A program made the translations under genes and the position numbers. DNA of 64,000 nt from UBA5796 sp040752455 (GTDB lineage Bacteria > Chloroflexota > Anaerolineae > Anaerolineales > Villigracilaceae). The notes beneath the pieces are model-generated. The model did not search any database. It had not been told where the DNA came from and saw nothing but the letters and a program-made list of their open reading frames with translations. Shown here in pieces: positions 49,549 to 58,231 of this stretch. The stretch lies in NCBI GenBank assembly GCA_049324115.1, contig JBMOMN010000048.1, forward strand, positions 62,001-126,000. The letters run 5' to 3'. The stretch's first letter is position 1. Each line of letters opens with the position of its first letter.

Positions 49549-49764
49549 ATGGACCGGAACCCGCCAACCCGTCGGACGTCGTTCGTGATTGTCATCTGGC
49601 CCGAGCCGCAGGAGAAGCTGCCGCCGCAATGGCGAGGCGCAATCGAGACGGTCGCGGGCGAGCGGTTCTACTTCCGCACACTGACCGATCTCAACCGGCT
49701 GGTAGGCGAACTCGGCGGGTGGATGGACCCGCCCCCTCCCCGCCCGGCCGGAGACGAAAACTGA
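49549..49764 (+). CDS. Small protein of a Chloroflexi-type family
   Basis: A 71-residue protein built on RTSFVIVIWPEPQEKLPPQW, then RGAIETVAGERFYFRTLTDL. This WRG...GERxYF pattern is common in small Chloroflexota proteins next to BTAD-type regulators, from memory, with no known activity. CGGAGA lies just upstream. It sits between the BTAD regulator and the secreted protein and probably shares their control. Confidence 0.7.
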   Translation: MDRNPPTRRTSFVIVIWPEPQEKLPPQWRGAIETVAGERFYFRTLTDLNRLVGELGGWMDPPPPRPAGDEN

Positions 49765-49790
49765 AATCAATCATTCATTCGGAGGAAACC

Positions 49791-52694
49791 ATGTCTCGAC
49801 ACCTTTTCCGCTCAATTGGAGCCGCCCTGCTCATCGCAGTAGTGATCACTGCCCTGGCCCCCGTCCGCCCTGCGTATGCGGCGATAGTTACAGTCACCAA
49901 CCTCAACGACAGCGGCGCAGGTTCGCTCCGCCAGGCCATCGCCGACGCCGCAGCCGGGGATGTCATCAATTTCAGCTCAGCGCTTTCCGGCGGGACCATC
50001 CATCTCGCCTCCACCCTGACCCTCAGCAAAAACGTGACCATCACCGGCGTTTCGCTGGCCTCGCCCATCACCATCAGCGGCGACACGAACAACGACGGTT
50101 TCGGCGACGTGCGCGTCTTCAGCGTCAATTCCGGCGTGATGGCCAATTTGCTCAACTTCGATATCACGCTGGGAGCAGCCGCGGAGGGCGGCGCGATTGT
50201 CAACAACGGTACGCTCACGATTTTCAATAGTACGCTTTCGTTCAACTCTGCCACATCCTTCGGAGGAGGCGCCATCAACAACAATGGAAGCCTGGCCGTC
50301 CAGGATAGCAGCTTCTCGTACAACTCCGCAGTCGCCTCCGGCGGCGCGATCAGCAACTTTGGCGGCGGTTCGCTCATGGTGTGGAACAGCACCTTCTACG
50401 GCAATTCCGCCCAGGAGGGCGGCGCCATTGGAAACAGCCGCCCGCTCACCATCTGGAACAGCACCTTCGTCAACAACTCGGCCACGGCTTTCGGCGGCGG
50501 CGGGATCAACAACAGCAACTCCCTTATCATCACGAACTCCACCTTCTCGCACAATTCCGCAGTAACGAGCGGAGGCGGCATCAGCAATTACGGCGGCGGC
50601 ACGCTGAATTACACCAACACCATCATCGCCAATTCCACCGGCGGCGATTGCTTCAACAACTCCACCATCGGCACGAACACCAGCAACCTCGTGGAGGATG
50701 GTTCCTGCTCCGCTTCATTGAGCGGCGATCCCAACCTGCGCGGGATCGCCAGCAACGGCGGCCGGACCAGCACCATGGCGTTGGCCCCCGGCTCTCCCGC
50801 TCTCGACGCGGGGAACGACGCGGCGTGTTCGGGAAGTCCCGTTAATGGTCTCGACCAGCGCGGCGTAGCCCGTCCGCAGGGCGCGCACTGCGACATCGGC
50901 GCGTACGAAGCCGCGGCCTCGCTCGTGGTGACGAACACGAACGACAGCGGCGCAGGTTCACTGCGGACGGCGCTTGCGACCGCGGCCGGCAGCGACACGA
51001 TCACCTTCGACGCCTCACTCTCCGGCGCGACGATCCGCCTCGCTTCATCCCTGACCGTTGACCGGAACCTGACCCTTGACGGCTCCGCGCTGGCCTCATC
51101 CATCGTCCTCAGCGGCGATACGGATAACAACGGTACGGGTAACGTGCGCGTCCTCGCCGTGTTGGACAGTAATGTCTCTCTCGTGCTGGACACCCTGACC
51201 ATCACGAAGGGATTATCCCCGAATCACGGCGGCGCCATCTATAACTTCGGCAACCTGACGGTGATGAACAGCACCTTCAGCGGAAATTCCGTTTCCCTTT
51301 CGGGCGGCGCCATATACAACGGCCCCAGCGGAATCCTGACGATTGCAAACAGCACACTCCATGGGAACACCGCAGGATTTGGAGGCGGCGGCATCTTCAA
51401 CGGTGGTATGGTCAATATTATGAACAGCACGCTCTCCAACAATTCCGCGCCGAACGGAGGCGGCATCTACAACTCCGGCGGCGACCTGAGTTACAGCAAT
51501 ACGATCATCGCCAATTCGACTTCAGGCGGCGATTGCGCCGGCATCGGGACGATCAACTTCCCTACGTCGAATCTCGTAGAAGACGGCTCCTGCTCCGCCA
51601 CCCTGAGCGGAGACCCCAACCTGGGCGCGCTGGCGGATAACGGCGGCCCCACCCAGACCATGGCCTTGTTGACCGGCTCCCCCGCCATCGACGCGGGCAA
51701 CGATCTGGTCTGCGCCAACTGGATCGTCAACAGCCTCGACCAGCGCGGCGAGGCCCGTCCGCAGGGCGCTCATTGCGACATCGGAGCTTATGAACGTGAT
51801 ACGATCCCGCCGGTGGTCCAATCCATCACCCGCGCCGAAGCCAGCCCCACCAGCGCGGCCCACGTGGACTTTACCGTCACCTTCTCCGAACCCGTGACCG
51901 GCGTGGACCTGGCGGATTTCACCCTGGCGACGACCGGCGGCGTCTCGAACCCGACCTTGAGCGGACTCAGCGGCGCGGGCAGTTCCTACACCGTGACCGT
52001 TGCCACCGGCTCCGGCAACGGCACGATCCGCCTGGACGTTCCTGCCACAGCAGTTGTGACCGACCTGGCCGGGAATCCGCTCGACGGGCTGCCATTCGCC
52101 GTCGGCCTGGCCTACACGATTGACAAAGACCTGGTCTTCACCTCCGCCAGCACCACCGACGGCTGGGTGCTCGAATCTGCCGAGACCAGCAATAAAGGCG
52201 GCACATTGAACAAGACGGCCACCACCTTCCGCCTCGGCGACGACGCCGCCCGGAAACAGTACCGCGGCATCCTCTCGTTCAACACCTCCAGCCTGCCGGA
52301 CAACGCCGTCATCACCCGGGTCACCCTCAAGCTCAAGAAACAGGGCGTCACCGGCGGAGGCAACCCGGTCACGCTCTTCCAGGGCTTCATGGCCGACATC
52401 AAGAAGGGCATCTTCGGCGCCTCGGGCTTGCAGGCCGGCGATTTCCAGGCGGCCGCCAACAAAAGCGTCGGCCCCTTCAAACCTGCCCTCTCCGGCGGAT
52501 GGTACAACCTCAACCTGACCGGCGCCAAAGCCTTCGTCAACAAACTGGCGACCAGCGGCGGGCTGACGCAGATCCGCCTGCGCTTCAAGCTGGACGACAA
52601 CAACAATGCGGTCGCCAATTTCCTCAGCCTGTACAGCGGCAACTCCCCGGCCGCCTCGCGCCCGAAGCTGATCATCGAATACTATGTCCCGTAG
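49791..52694 (+). CDS. Secreted beta-helix protein with two Pmp-like arrays
   Basis: A 967-residue exported protein. A signal peptide spans residues 1-31 (ALLIAVVITALAPVRPAYA). Two similar blocks follow (about 35-375 and 380-665), each with VTNxNDSGAGSLR at its start, many NSTFxxNSA turns of the chlamydial polymorphic-protein type and a C-terminal RPQGAHCDIGAYE end motif (choice-of-anchor Q). Next is a Big-like domain (about 670-775) and a DNRLRE/CBM96-like end with LSFNTSSLPDNAVI. The start is fixed by GGAGGAAACC. A surface adhesin or matrix role is inferred. Confidence 0.88.
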   Translation: MSRHLFRSIGAALLIAVVITALAPVRPAYAAIVTVTNLNDSGAGSLRQAIADAAAGDVINFSSALSGGTIHLASTLTLSKNVTITGVSLASPITISGDTNNDGFGDVRVFSVNSGVMANLLNFDITLGAAAEGGAIVNNGTLTIFNSTLSFNSATSFGGGAINNNGSLAVQDSSFSYNSAVASGGAISNFGGGSLMVWNSTFYGNSAQEGGAIGNSRPLTIWNSTFVNNSATAFGGGGINNSNSLIITNSTFSHNSAVTSGGGISNYGGGTLNYTNTIIANSTGGDCFNNSTIGTNTSNLVEDGSCSASLSGDPNLRGIASNGGRTSTMALAPGSPALDAGNDAACSGSPVNGLDQRGVARPQGAHCDIGAYEAAASLVVTNTNDSGAGSLRTALATAAGSDTITFDASLSGATIRLASSLTVDRNLTLDGSALASSIVLSGDTDNNGTGNVRVLAVLDSNVSLVLDTLTITKGLSPNHGGAIYNFGNLTVMNSTFSGNSVSLSGGAIYNGPSGILTIANSTLHGNTAGFGGGGIFNGGMVNIMNSTLSNNSAPNGGGIYNSGGDLSYSNTIIANSTSGGDCAGIGTINFPTSNLVEDGSCSATLSGDPNLGALADNGGPTQTMALLTGSPAIDAGNDLVCANWIVNSLDQRGEARPQGAHCDIGAYERDTIPPVVQSITRAEASPTSAAHVDFTVTFSEPVTGVDLADFTLATTGGVSNPTLSGLSGAGSSYTVTVATGSGNGTIRLDVPATAVVTDLAGNPLDGLPFAVGLAYTIDKDLVFTSASTTDGWVLESAETSNKGGTLNKTATTFRLGDDAARKQYRGILSFNTSSLPDNAVITRVTLKLKKQGVTGGGNPVTLFQGFMADIKKGIFGASGLQAGDFQAAANKSVGPFKPALSGGWYNLNLTGAKAFVNKLATSGGLTQIRLRFKLDDNNNAVANFLSLYSGNSPAASRPKLIIEYYVP

Positions 52695-52751
52695 CCTGCG
52701 GAGGGATCACGTACCGTAGGGATTCCGGCCAAACCGTTCGCATGACCAGGG

Positions 52752-52790
52752 AAATCCAGCGCTGGACTTTTATATTCCAGCGCTGGATTT
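52752..52790. terminator. Perfect 15-bp hairpin after the secreted protein gene
   Basis: AAATCCAGCGCTGGA and its complement flank nine bases, followed by TTACG; the U-run is short. It is probably the operon terminator, though a dispersed palindrome is possible. Confidence 0.6.
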
Positions 52791-52873
52791 TACGCTCCGA
52801 ATGGCAGCCCATCATCCGATGACCAGACGCCCGGCGGGGCTTTTTGTTGTAAAATCAAGGTGAGGAAACTTCC

Positions 52874-55800
52874 ATGAAAACCACCCTGACCATCAACGGC
52901 ATCTCCCACGAACTCGAAATCCATCCATCCGAAACCCTGCTCACGACCCTGCGCGGGCTGGGGTTCCACTCGGTCAAATTCGGCGACGAGCACGGCCTGT
53001 CCGGGGCGGATACGGTCCTGCTCGACGGGAATCCCGTCAACGCCGGATTGCTGCTGGCCGCCCAGGCCGAGGGACATAAAATTGCCACCCTCGAAGCCCT
53101 GGGCGAACACCCCGAGCAGGGCTGGCGCCGGACCGGGGGCCTGCACCCGTTACAACAGGCTTTTATCGAAACCGGGGCGATCCAGTGCGGCTACTGCACA
53201 CCGGCGCAGATTTTGGCCGCCAAGGCCCTGCTCGACAAAAACCCGGACCCGACCGAGGCCGAAGTCCGCCAGGCACTTTCGGGCGTGCTCTGCCGTTGCA
53301 CGGGATACTTGAAGCCGGTGCAGGCAGTCCTGCGAGCGGCTGAGATGATGCGCGGCAGTGACCAGTTATCAGTAACCGGTGAGCAGTATCCAGTTTTCAG
53401 TGAACCAATTACCAATCCCCAATTACCAATTACCAATTACCAATCACCAATCACTCAGACCCAGGTCGCGCCGAAAATCATCGTCGTGCCCGAAACCGAG
53501 CAATACCAGACCGTCGGCAAACCGGAGATCAAGGTGGACGCGGTTAAACTCGTCCAGGGGAAGCCGGCCTTCGCGGCCGACATCGAAAAGCGCGGCCTGC
53601 TGCACGCCAAAGTGCTGCACTCGCCCCACGCCCACGCCCGCATCACCAAAATTGACGCCAGCAAGGCCCGCGCCCTCGAAGGCGTGGCCGCCGTGCTCAC
53701 CTGGCAGGACATCCCCCGCGTGGTCTACTCCACCGCCGGGCAGTCCGACCCGATCCCCGGCCCGCTGGACACCTTTTCGCTGGATCACAAGGTCCGCTTC
53801 GTGGGCGACCGGGTGGCCTTCGTCGCCGCCGAAACGCCCGGGATCGCCGAGCAGGCCCTTCGTCTGATCGAGGTCGAGTACGAAATTTTGCCCGCCATCC
53901 TCGATAAATCCGAAGCAATGCAGCCCGGCGCGGTCCGCATCCACGACGAACCCGAATACGTCAACTTCGCCGACTCCGACCCGTCCCGCAACCTGGCCGC
54001 CGAGATCCGCATTGACATCGGCGACGTGGAAAAAGGCTTTGCCGAAGCCGACCGGGTTTTCGAGGCCGAGTATGAGGTCCCCAAGGTCCAGCAGGCGCAC
54101 ATCGAGCCGCACGTCTGCGTCACCTACTGGGACGAGGACGACCGCCTGGTCATCCGCACCAGCACCCAGGTCCCGTTCCACGTGCGGCGGATGCTGGCCC
54201 CGGTGCTGGGACTGCCCGTCAAACGCATCCGGGTCATCAAGCCGCGCATCGGCGGCGGGTTCGGCGGCAAACAGGAAGTGCTGATGGAAGACGTGGCCGC
54301 CCACCTGACGATTGCCACCAAACGCCCGGTGATCTACGAATACACCCGCGAGGAAGAATTCATCGCCGCCCGCTCGCGCCACCCGATGCGCATCCGCATG
54401 AAGACCGGCGTCAAGCTCGACGGGACGATCACGGCCAACGAGATGGTCGCTCTCTCCGACACCGGGGCCTACGGCTGCCACGCCCTGACTGTGACCGGCA
54501 ACACCGGCCACAAGGCGATGGCCCTTTACGTCGGCGACGGCGAATACCGCAAGTCGCCCAATATCCGTTTTTATGCGGACGTGGTCTACACCAACACCCC
54601 GCCCGCCGGGGCGTATCGCGGCTACGGCGTGCCGCAGGGATACTGGCCGCTCGACCGGCACATCGAGAAGATCGCCCGGACGATGGGCTTCGACCCGCTC
54701 GAATTCCGCCTGAAGAACGCCATCCGCCCCGGCGAGTACCACCCCTTCAGCACCGCCTGGAACGAGGGCCGTGAGCCGCGCCCCGAGATCATCCACACCG
54801 TCGGGCTGGAGCAGTGCGTCATCCAGGGCAAGGCCGCCATTGGGTGGGATCAAAAGTATGGGAACGAATCCTGGCATAAAATACCTCCAAACGGAACACT
54901 CACCACGCAACATGACTCGAGCAGCGTGTTCCGTAAAGGGATTGGAGCAGCCCTCGTCATGCAGGGCACGGCCATCCCCTACCTCGACATGGGCGGGGCC
55001 TCGATCAAGATGAACGACGACGGCTCGTTCAACCTGCTGGTCGGGGCAACGGATTTGGGGACCGGGTCTGACACTGTTTTGGCCCAGATGGCCGCCGAGG
55101 TGCTGGGCGTGCCGGTCGAGGACATCATCACTTACTCCTCCGACACCGACTTCACCCCGTTCGACAAGGGCGCGTACGCGTCTTCGACCACCTACATTTC
55201 GGGTACGGCGGTGGTCAAGGCGGCGGAGATCGTGGCGGAGAAGATCAAGGCGCGGGCAGCGGCGATGCTGGGTAATCAAGTAAACACGGAAACAGGTAGC
55301 GATACGAGCCTACCTGTTTACCTGTCTACCGACATACGCCTGCAAGACCGAATGGCTGTCGCGCCTGACGGTCGCTCGCTCCCCCTCTCCGAGATCGCCC
55401 TCAACGCCCTGCACCGCGAGGACCAGGAACAGATCATGGGGGTGGCAAGTTACGTTTCGCCCTCCTCGCCGCCGCCGTTCGCGGCCCAGTTCGCCGAAGT
55501 GACCGTAGATACGGAAACCGGGCAGGTCACGGTGGACAAACTCGTGATGGCGGTCGATTCGGGCGTCATCATCAACCCGCTGACGGCCTCCGGCCAGATC
55601 GAAGGCGGGATGACCCAGGCCCTGGGTTACGCCGTCTGCGAGGAGCTGCGCTACCGGGAGGACGGCTCGGCCATCGAGCGCGACTTCGACCGTTACCACA
55701 TCTTCCGCGCCGACGAGATGCCCGAGCTGACCACGATCTTCGTCGAAACCTTCGAGCCGAGTCACCCGTTCGGGGTCAAGGCCGTGGCCGAAATCCCGAT

Positions 55801-55918
55801 GGACGGGGTGGCCCCGGCGGTCGGCAACGCCGTCCGCGACGCGGTCGGCGTGGACGTGGACGATAACCCGGTCACACCTGAGAAAATCTGGAAGGCCCTG
55901 AAACAATTGAGGCGTTGA
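52874..55918 (+). CDS. XdhD-like molybdenum hydroxylase, Fe-S and Mo fused
   Basis: A 1014-residue fusion. Residues 1-75 are a ferredoxin-like domain whose four cluster cysteines are replaced (D38, S43, D46, A57). Residues 76-155 keep the second 2Fe-2S site (C105, C108, C140, C142). The Mo domains follow, with GGGFGGKQE and the catalytic Glu near the end in GVKAVAEIPMDG. This is the layout of E. coli XdhD, as I recall it. The real substrate is unknown, a purine or a related ring being likely. Repeats are inserted at about 161-196, near 670-690 and near 805-822. GAGGAAA precedes ATG. Confidence 0.9.
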   Translation: MKTTLTINGISHELEIHPSETLLTTLRGLGFHSVKFGDEHGLSGADTVLLDGNPVNAGLLLAAQAEGHKIATLEALGEHPEQGWRRTGGLHPLQQAFIETGAIQCGYCTPAQILAAKALLDKNPDPTEAEVRQALSGVLCRCTGYLKPVQAVLRAAEMMRGSDQLSVTGEQYPVFSEPITNPQLPITNYQSPITQTQVAPKIIVVPETEQYQTVGKPEIKVDAVKLVQGKPAFAADIEKRGLLHAKVLHSPHAHARITKIDASKARALEGVAAVLTWQDIPRVVYSTAGQSDPIPGPLDTFSLDHKVRFVGDRVAFVAAETPGIAEQALRLIEVEYEILPAILDKSEAMQPGAVRIHDEPEYVNFADSDPSRNLAAEIRIDIGDVEKGFAEADRVFEAEYEVPKVQQAHIEPHVCVTYWDEDDRLVIRTSTQVPFHVRRMLAPVLGLPVKRIRVIKPRIGGGFGGKQEVLMEDVAAHLTIATKRPVIYEYTREEEFIAARSRHPMRIRMKTGVKLDGTITANEMVALSDTGAYGCHALTVTGNTGHKAMALYVGDGEYRKSPNIRFYADVVYTNTPPAGAYRGYGVPQGYWPLDRHIEKIARTMGFDPLEFRLKNAIRPGEYHPFSTAWNEGREPRPEIIHTVGLEQCVIQGKAAIGWDQKYGNESWHKIPPNGTLTTQHDSSSVFRKGIGAALVMQGTAIPYLDMGGASIKMNDDGSFNLLVGATDLGTGSDTVLAQMAAEVLGVPVEDIITYSSDTDFTPFDKGAYASSTTYISGTAVVKAAEIVAEKIKARAAAMLGNQVNTETGSDTSLPVYLSTDIRLQDRMAVAPDGRSLPLSEIALNALHREDQEQIMGVASYVSPSSPPPFAAQFAEVTVDTETGQVTVDKLVMAVDSGVIINPLTASGQIEGGMTQALGYAVCEELRYREDGSAIERDFDRYHIFRADEMPELTTIFVETFEPSHPFGVKAVAEIPMDGVAPAVGNAVRDAVGVDVDDNPVTPEKIWKALKQLRR
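53356..53458. repeat. ATTACCAAT repeat in the XdhD-like linker
   Basis: About 100 bases of CAGT-type words then CCAATTACCAAT-type words, in frame, encode PITNPQLPITNYQSPIT in the linker between the Fe-S and Mo domains. Such words are typical of intergenic tandem repeats. Confidence 0.85.
54891..54934. repeat. ACGGAACAC hairpin in the XdhD-like gene
   Basis: ACGGAACAC and GTGTTCCGT face each other over 26 bases, in an AT-richer patch of coding DNA that gives the odd segment NGTLTTQHDSSSVFRKG. Confidence 0.55.
55286..55330. repeat. ACAGGTA-type repeat in the XdhD-like gene
   Basis: CAGGTAG and CTACCTG pair around ten bases, with more TACCTGT words after it; the same family is at 24432-24510. 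It gives TETGSDTSLPVYLSTD in the Mo domain. Confidence 0.65.
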
Positions 55919-57588
55919 TGGACGAGGGGAAATTCCTCTACCTCCTGCCTTACCTGCTATCCCTCGGATTGTCCCTGGGGATTCTCATTTACGCGTTCAA
56001 CCACCGCCGGGTCCGCGGCGCGACCGAATTCTTCTGGTACTCCATCGGGCAGACGCTCTGGGTGGCCGGGTTCATCGTCGAGATGCTTTCTCCAGGACTG
56101 AGAGGCAAGGTTTTTTGGGATAAGTTCCAGTGGCTGGCCAGCCTGGTCATCCCGATAGTGCTCCCGGTTTTCGTCGTCAGATACACCCAGCAGAGCCTCC
56201 CGCGTCTCAAGAAACTGGCCTGGACCCTGTGGATCGTCCCGCTCCTGTTCGGCGCGGCCGTCCTGACCGACCCCCTCCACCACCTGCTGTATCCCAACCC
56301 TCACCTCCGCCTGGAGTACGTTTTCCTGGAGCTTGGATATGATTTTACCTGGCTGGCGTACCTATACGGGGCTTATGGATATCTGGTAGCCTTCGCGAGC
56401 CTGGCTTTCCTGATCCTGCGCGCACCCCAACCGAACCGGTTGTACCGTTTCCAGGTCCTGACTATTGCCGCGGGCGTGTTGATCCCGGTCGCCGGGACCC
56501 TCCTGGCGCTGACGGGGCTTCGCATCACCCCGCAGCGGGACCCGACGCCGTTCGCCTCCGCCATCGGCAACCTGGTCATCGCCCTGGGCATTTTCCGCTT
56601 CCACGTGCTGGATATCGTCCACATCGCCCGTGAAAAAGTCTTCGAAAACATGACCGACCTGGTGATCGTGCTCGACGCCCGGGATCGGATCGTGGACATC
56701 AACGGGAGCGCCCTCAAGCTGCTCGGCCTATCCTCTTCGGAGGTCATAGGGAAGAACGCCGTACCGATTTTTTCCGAATGGCCGGTGTTGATCGAGCATT
56801 TCACCCGGCCCAGCAACGCCAACCTCGAAGTGATCGTCAAACGCAATGAAGTTTATTTCCATTTCGACGTCAAATCCACCCTCCTGTTCGACCGGGGCGG
56901 CACGTACCAGGGGCGCGTCTTCGTCGCCAGGGACATCACCCCCTACGCGCGGCTTCAGTGGGAGTTGAAAGTGCTCAACGAAGACCTCGAAAAACGGGTG
57001 GGCGAGCGGACGAAGGAGCTGGCCGAGGCCTACGACACCACCCTCGAAGGCTGGGCCAAAGCTCTCGAACTGCGTGACAAGGAAACCGAAGGCCACAGCC
57101 GCCGGGTCACGGCCATGACCCTGACGCTGGCGCGCGCCCTGGGGATCAACAGCGACGAGCTGGACAACATCCGGCGCGGGGCGATCCTGCACGACATCGG
57201 CAAAATGGGCATCCCGGACGAAATCCTGCGGAAGGAAGGCTCGCTGACCGACGAGGAGTGGACGATCATCTACAAGCATCCCGTGACGGCTTACAACCTG
57301 CTCCAGCCGATCAAATACCTGAACGGCGCGTTGGACATCCCGTATTGCCACCACGAAAAATGGGACGGCAGCGGTTATCCCCGCGGGCTGAAGGGCGAAG
57401 ACATCCCGCTGGCGGCCCGCATCTTCACCATCGCCGACGTGTGGGATGCCCTGCTCTCCGACCGCCCGTATAACAAAGCCTGGGAAAAGGACCGGGCCAT
57501 CGCCTACATGCAGAAAAAAGCCGGTGAAAACTTCGACCCGCGCCTCGTCGCAATCTTCCTGGGCCTGGTCGAGAACGGCAAGATATAA
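55918..57588 (+). CDS. 7TM-PAS-HD-GYP cyclic di-GMP phosphodiesterase
   Basis: A 556-residue membrane sensor. Seven hydrophobic spans (about 5-215) match the histidine-kinase N-terminal 7TM type, then a PAS domain (about 230-345), a short coiled coil and an HD-GYP domain. LHDIGK (about 424-429) and HHEKWDGSGYPRG (about 478-490) are the metal and GYP motifs, complete, so it should break down cyclic di-GMP. ATG 55918 overlaps the XdhD stop (TGATG); a TTG one codon earlier is also in frame. Confidence 0.92.
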   Translation: MDEGKFLYLLPYLLSLGLSLGILIYAFNHRRVRGATEFFWYSIGQTLWVAGFIVEMLSPGLRGKVFWDKFQWLASLVIPIVLPVFVVRYTQQSLPRLKKLAWTLWIVPLLFGAAVLTDPLHHLLYPNPHLRLEYVFLELGYDFTWLAYLYGAYGYLVAFASLAFLILRAPQPNRLYRFQVLTIAAGVLIPVAGTLLALTGLRITPQRDPTPFASAIGNLVIALGIFRFHVLDIVHIAREKVFENMTDLVIVLDARDRIVDINGSALKLLGLSSSEVIGKNAVPIFSEWPVLIEHFTRPSNANLEVIVKRNEVYFHFDVKSTLLFDRGGTYQGRVFVARDITPYARLQWELKVLNEDLEKRVGERTKELAEAYDTTLEGWAKALELRDKETEGHSRRVTAMTLTLARALGINSDELDNIRRGAILHDIGKMGIPDEILRKEGSLTDEEWTIIYKHPVTAYNLLQPIKYLNGALDIPYCHHEKWDGSGYPRGLKGEDIPLAARIFTIADVWDALLSDRPYNKAWEKDRAIAYMQKKAGENFDPRLVAIFLGLVENGKI

Positions 57589-57638
57589 TTCGCTAAATGT
57601 AGGGCAAATTTCCAATTTGCCCCACCCCAGGACGCGGC

Positions 57639-57644
57639 TATAAT
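57639..57644 (+). promoter_or_regulatory. -10 box for the RelBE-like pair
   Basis: TATAAT is 16 bases before the ATG; the short leader carries GGAGGTAGAT as ribosome site. Confidence 0.5.
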
Positions 57645-57660
57645 TGTTTTGGAGGTAGAT

Positions 57661-57906
57661 ATGGTTACGTTGACCGATAAAAATGTGCAATTCGTCATCG
57701 GCAGGACAGGTAAGCCAACCGGTGTGCTCATCCCCTTGAAAACCTGGGAAGCTATCGTGGAAGCGCTCGAAGATGCTGAAGATATCGAAACCGCCCGCCA
57801 GGCCCTCGCAGAAATAGACGCGGCTGGCGGCGACCTGGAAAAAGCAGGTTACATCCCGTGGTCCAAAGCGCGCGCTGAGTTGGAGAAAAAGGATGCCCAA
57901 AAGTAA
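57661..57906 (+). CDS. Probable antitoxin of a RelE-like pair
   Basis: An 81-residue protein. The first 40 residues recall Phd/YefM-like starts (VQFVIGRTGKPTGVLIPLKTWE), with a helical acidic tail, DAEDIETARQALAEIDAAGG. It overlaps the toxin gene by 14 bases. I use ATG 57661, with GGAGGTAGAT upstream, instead of the TTG at 57649. Antitoxin function rests on the pairing. Confidence 0.75.
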   Translation: MVTLTDKNVQFVIGRTGKPTGVLIPLKTWEAIVEALEDAEDIETARQALAEIDAAGGDLEKAGYIPWSKARAELEKKDAQK

Positions 57907-58192
57907 GCCCCAGGCTTATCTCAGGCCGGAAGCATGGAAAGATCTCCAACGCTTGCCCGGTAATGCCCGCCGCAGGATAACGGAAGAAATTGATCGTCTT
58001 GAAATCAACCCGCGCCCATCGAATAGCAAGCGCCTGACTTTGGAGAATGAATTACGAGAAGTCAGAAGATTGCGCGTTGGGCACTGGCGTGTGGTTTACT
58101 GGCTGGATGACGGGCAACCTGTAATTATCGGCATCAAGAAGCGTCCCCCTTACGATTATGAAGATGTACAAAGATTACTGGAAGGGGAATGA
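57893..58192 (+). CDS. RelE/ParE family toxin
   Basis: A 99-residue protein of the RelE type. Typical parts are LRPEAWKDLQRLPGNARRRI at the start, LREVRRLRVGHWRVVYW with basic residues for RNA or target binding, and IGIKKRPPYDYEDV at the end. RelE members cut mRNA on the ribosome while ParE members poison gyrase; sequence does not decide here. Confidence 0.88.
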   Translation: MPKSKPQAYLRPEAWKDLQRLPGNARRRITEEIDRLEINPRPSNSKRLTLENELREVRRLRVGHWRVVYWLDDGQPVIIGIKKRPPYDYEDVQRLLEGE

Positions 58193-58231
58193 GTTCAACA
58201 AATTGTCCCATCCCAATCCGAGAGTTGCATT

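Noticed and set aside
49398..49790. An upstream extension of the secreted beta-helix protein
   Set aside because: The extension overlaps a credible 71-residue gene and lacks a signal peptide; ATG 49791 has a strong ribosome site followed at once by a signal sequence.
53356..53458. A CRISPR-like array
   Set aside because: The units are short, degenerate and without spacers, and they lie in frame in a gene.
53444..55279. A 611-codon frame antisense to the XdhD-like gene
   Set aside because: Again a GC-driven shadow, rich in Gly, Asp, Val and His, with no recognisable motif.
52874..55918. A selenoprotein reading of the Mo subunit
   Set aside because: No in-frame TGA or SECIS-like hairpin is needed; any selenium link would be through a labile cofactor, not selenocysteine.
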